Positions 27,569 to 28,640 of a DNA stretch of 28,640 nt are shown here, piece after piece. The first letter of the stretch is position 1. Each line of letters opens with the position of its first letter. A model generated the notes under the pieces. That model had not been told where the DNA came from. It made no database searches and was given only the letters and a program-made list of their open reading frames with translations. Position numbers and translations under genes: made by a program. This stretch comes from a virus. The stretch spans positions 1-28,640 of the IMG/VR virus record IMGVR_UViG_3300021356_000125; one strand, written 5' to 3'.

Positions 27569-28640
27569 TTCATACCCTCTAGTATGTGAGCTATAACATC
27601 TATAGTCCACCCATTGCCTAGCATCTTGTATTGCTGAGACTTTGAGATAGGCTTAACCACTCCATCAAAATCGCCCATGATACAATGGTTGTCAGGAACA
27701 GTCTGAAGTCTAGCACATTCCTTTGGTGTGAGCTTTCTCCAATGTAGTTCATCAACACTATCCCATTCATGCCTGTCATAGCTACCTCGTCCCCCAACTC
27801 TAACAGCCTTGGACTTGTCTCTGATAGGAGATACTAGATGGTTGTTATGTTCCCATGAGCTTGTGGTGAGTGATGGAGTTTTGCCATCCTTAGCCTTAAA
27901 GCCACCCTTATTCCAACCTCTAGGCTGTTGGTAGATAAGTACATTATCTTTCTGAACAGTTGTTAGACAATTACTTTTATCGTCCCCTCTACTCTCTAGG
28001 TAAGGCTTTAAAGGTAAGTCTAGTTGGTTGTCTTTCCTCACTCCATCAATCTTGCGCCTGTTAACTATACGTCCCCCCTTAGGATCTGTTGTTGCTACCT
28101 TAGGCTCTCTGTGACCACCTTGCATAGTTGTTAGTGTTGGAGCTTTACCCTCAGGAGAATAAACACGCTTGATAATATCATAGCCTTTTATCTCTGCTGT
28201 CTCTCCTACTTGTATACAGCCATCAGCAACAGCGTAAAGACTGTCAGTAGACTGTTTGTACTGATTGGATAGTAAAGCTCCTGACTTATCCTGATCAGGT
28301 GTAAAAGCTCTGCTACGTGGGTTGTTCCTAGCTCTCTCTTGTGCTTGGTCTGAGAGTGTCCAACTATCGTCTAAACCTTGTTCTAATATATCAGCCAAGA
28401 CAATGCCCCTGTCCTCAGGTTGGCTAATAGGTATGGCTTTATATGTGTCTCCATCTCTAATGCCAAACCAATAGAGCCTGTATCTGTTTTGTGCTGATAC
28501 TAAAGAACTGTTGATAGCTGTTGGTTCAAAGCCTAGTATTTCTGAGATTTGCTTTTTGTATTCCTCTTTCATTCTGACATTCTCAAGAAAGATATACTTA
28601 GGTTTTAACTCTTGTACGAGTTCCCACCAATCAAAGAACA
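27565..28640 (-). CDS. dcm: C5-cytosine DNA methyltransferase, start outside window
   Basis: The frame is open to the right edge, so the N-terminal part (AdoMet and Pro-Cys motifs) lies outside; 357 codons are visible. The first visible residues include I-F-L-E-N-V, motif VI of the family. Then come Q-N-R-Y-R (motif VIII), a long target-recognition region of about 230 residues, R-K-L-T-P-K-E-C-A-R-L-Q (motif IX) and Q-Y-K-M-L-G-N-G (motif X). The recognition region has three A-P-T-L-T-T-like units. The enzyme would methylate cytosine in phage DNA, most likely to protect it from host restriction. An internal ATG at 28572 should not be taken as the start. Confidence 0.93.
   Translation of the reverse strand, partial: FFDWWELVQELKPKYIFLENVRMKEEYKKQISEILGFEPTAINSSLVSAQNRYRLYWFGIRDGDTYKAIPISQPEDRGIVLADILEQGLDDSWTLSDQAQERARNNPRSRAFTPDQDKSGALLSNQYKQSTDSLYAVADGCIQVGETAEIKGYDIIKRVYSPEGKAPTLTTMQGGHREPKVATTDPKGGRIVNRRKIDGVRKDNQLDLPLKPYLESRGDDKSNCLTTVQKDNVLIYQQPRGWNKGGFKAKDGKTPSLTTSSWEHNNHLVSPIRDKSKAVRVGGRGSYDRHEWDSVDELHWRKLTPKECARLQTVPDNHCIMGDFDGVVKPISKSQQYKMLGNGWTIDVIAHILEGMK

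Overview
This window looks like roughly half the genome of a lytic-type marine tailed bacteriophage with podovirus-like gene content. The DNA is AT-rich and packed: most neighbouring genes overlap by 1 to 20 bases through ATGA or TAATG junctions, and no stretch above 300 bases lacks a gene. The clearest family marker is a family A DNA polymerase with a DnaJ-type cysteine zinc finger between its exonuclease and polymerase domains. From memory, this was described for the SAR116 phage HMO-2011, and the gene set here fits that HMO-2011-type group (phages of SAR116, SAR11 and Roseobacter-like hosts). The host itself cannot be read from this window.

Bases 1-13960 are transcribed rightward and encode the late virion module. 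First comes a series of small tail-fibre or accessory proteins (1-4911), including a fibre ending in an S74-type self-cleaving chaperone and a pair of paralogues either side of it. Next are small membrane or exported proteins (4911-6022), two of which share a 92-base out-of-frame overlap. Then come long coiled-coil or membrane-active proteins (6019-13960) that I infer are internal virion or DNA-ejection proteins. One of these carries a LysM domain and one carries regular 11-residue repeats. Terminase, portal and capsid genes are not seen and presumably lie to the left.

Bases 13989-28640 are transcribed leftward and converge on the late module at a rho-independent terminator (about 13959-13982). 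In order of transcription this arm holds: a C5-cytosine methyltransferase (cut by the right edge), a dozen or so tiny proteins, several with one membrane helix, a SleB-type cell wall hydrolase, a tyrosine recombinase, a zinc/Toprim primase, an endonuclease VII-like nuclease, a DnaB-like helicase, the DNA polymerase, a probable single-strand DNA-binding protein, a Cas4/RecB-like Fe-S exonuclease, a T7 endonuclease I-like resolvase, a DUF3310 protein, a B12-dependent ribonucleotide reductase and three small proteins, one resembling ribosome modulation factor.

Together the leftward genes form a nearly complete replication, recombination and nucleotide-supply set: primase and helicase open and prime the fork, PolA copies it, the exonuclease and two different junction nucleases process recombination intermediates, and NrdJ makes deoxynucleotides. 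No tRNA, CRISPR array, insertion sequence or recognisable phage RNA polymerase was seen. Ten gene starts differ from the longest open frame because ribosome-binding sites or stop-start coupling favour an internal start, and eight genes below 60 codons were found by reading the sequence directly.
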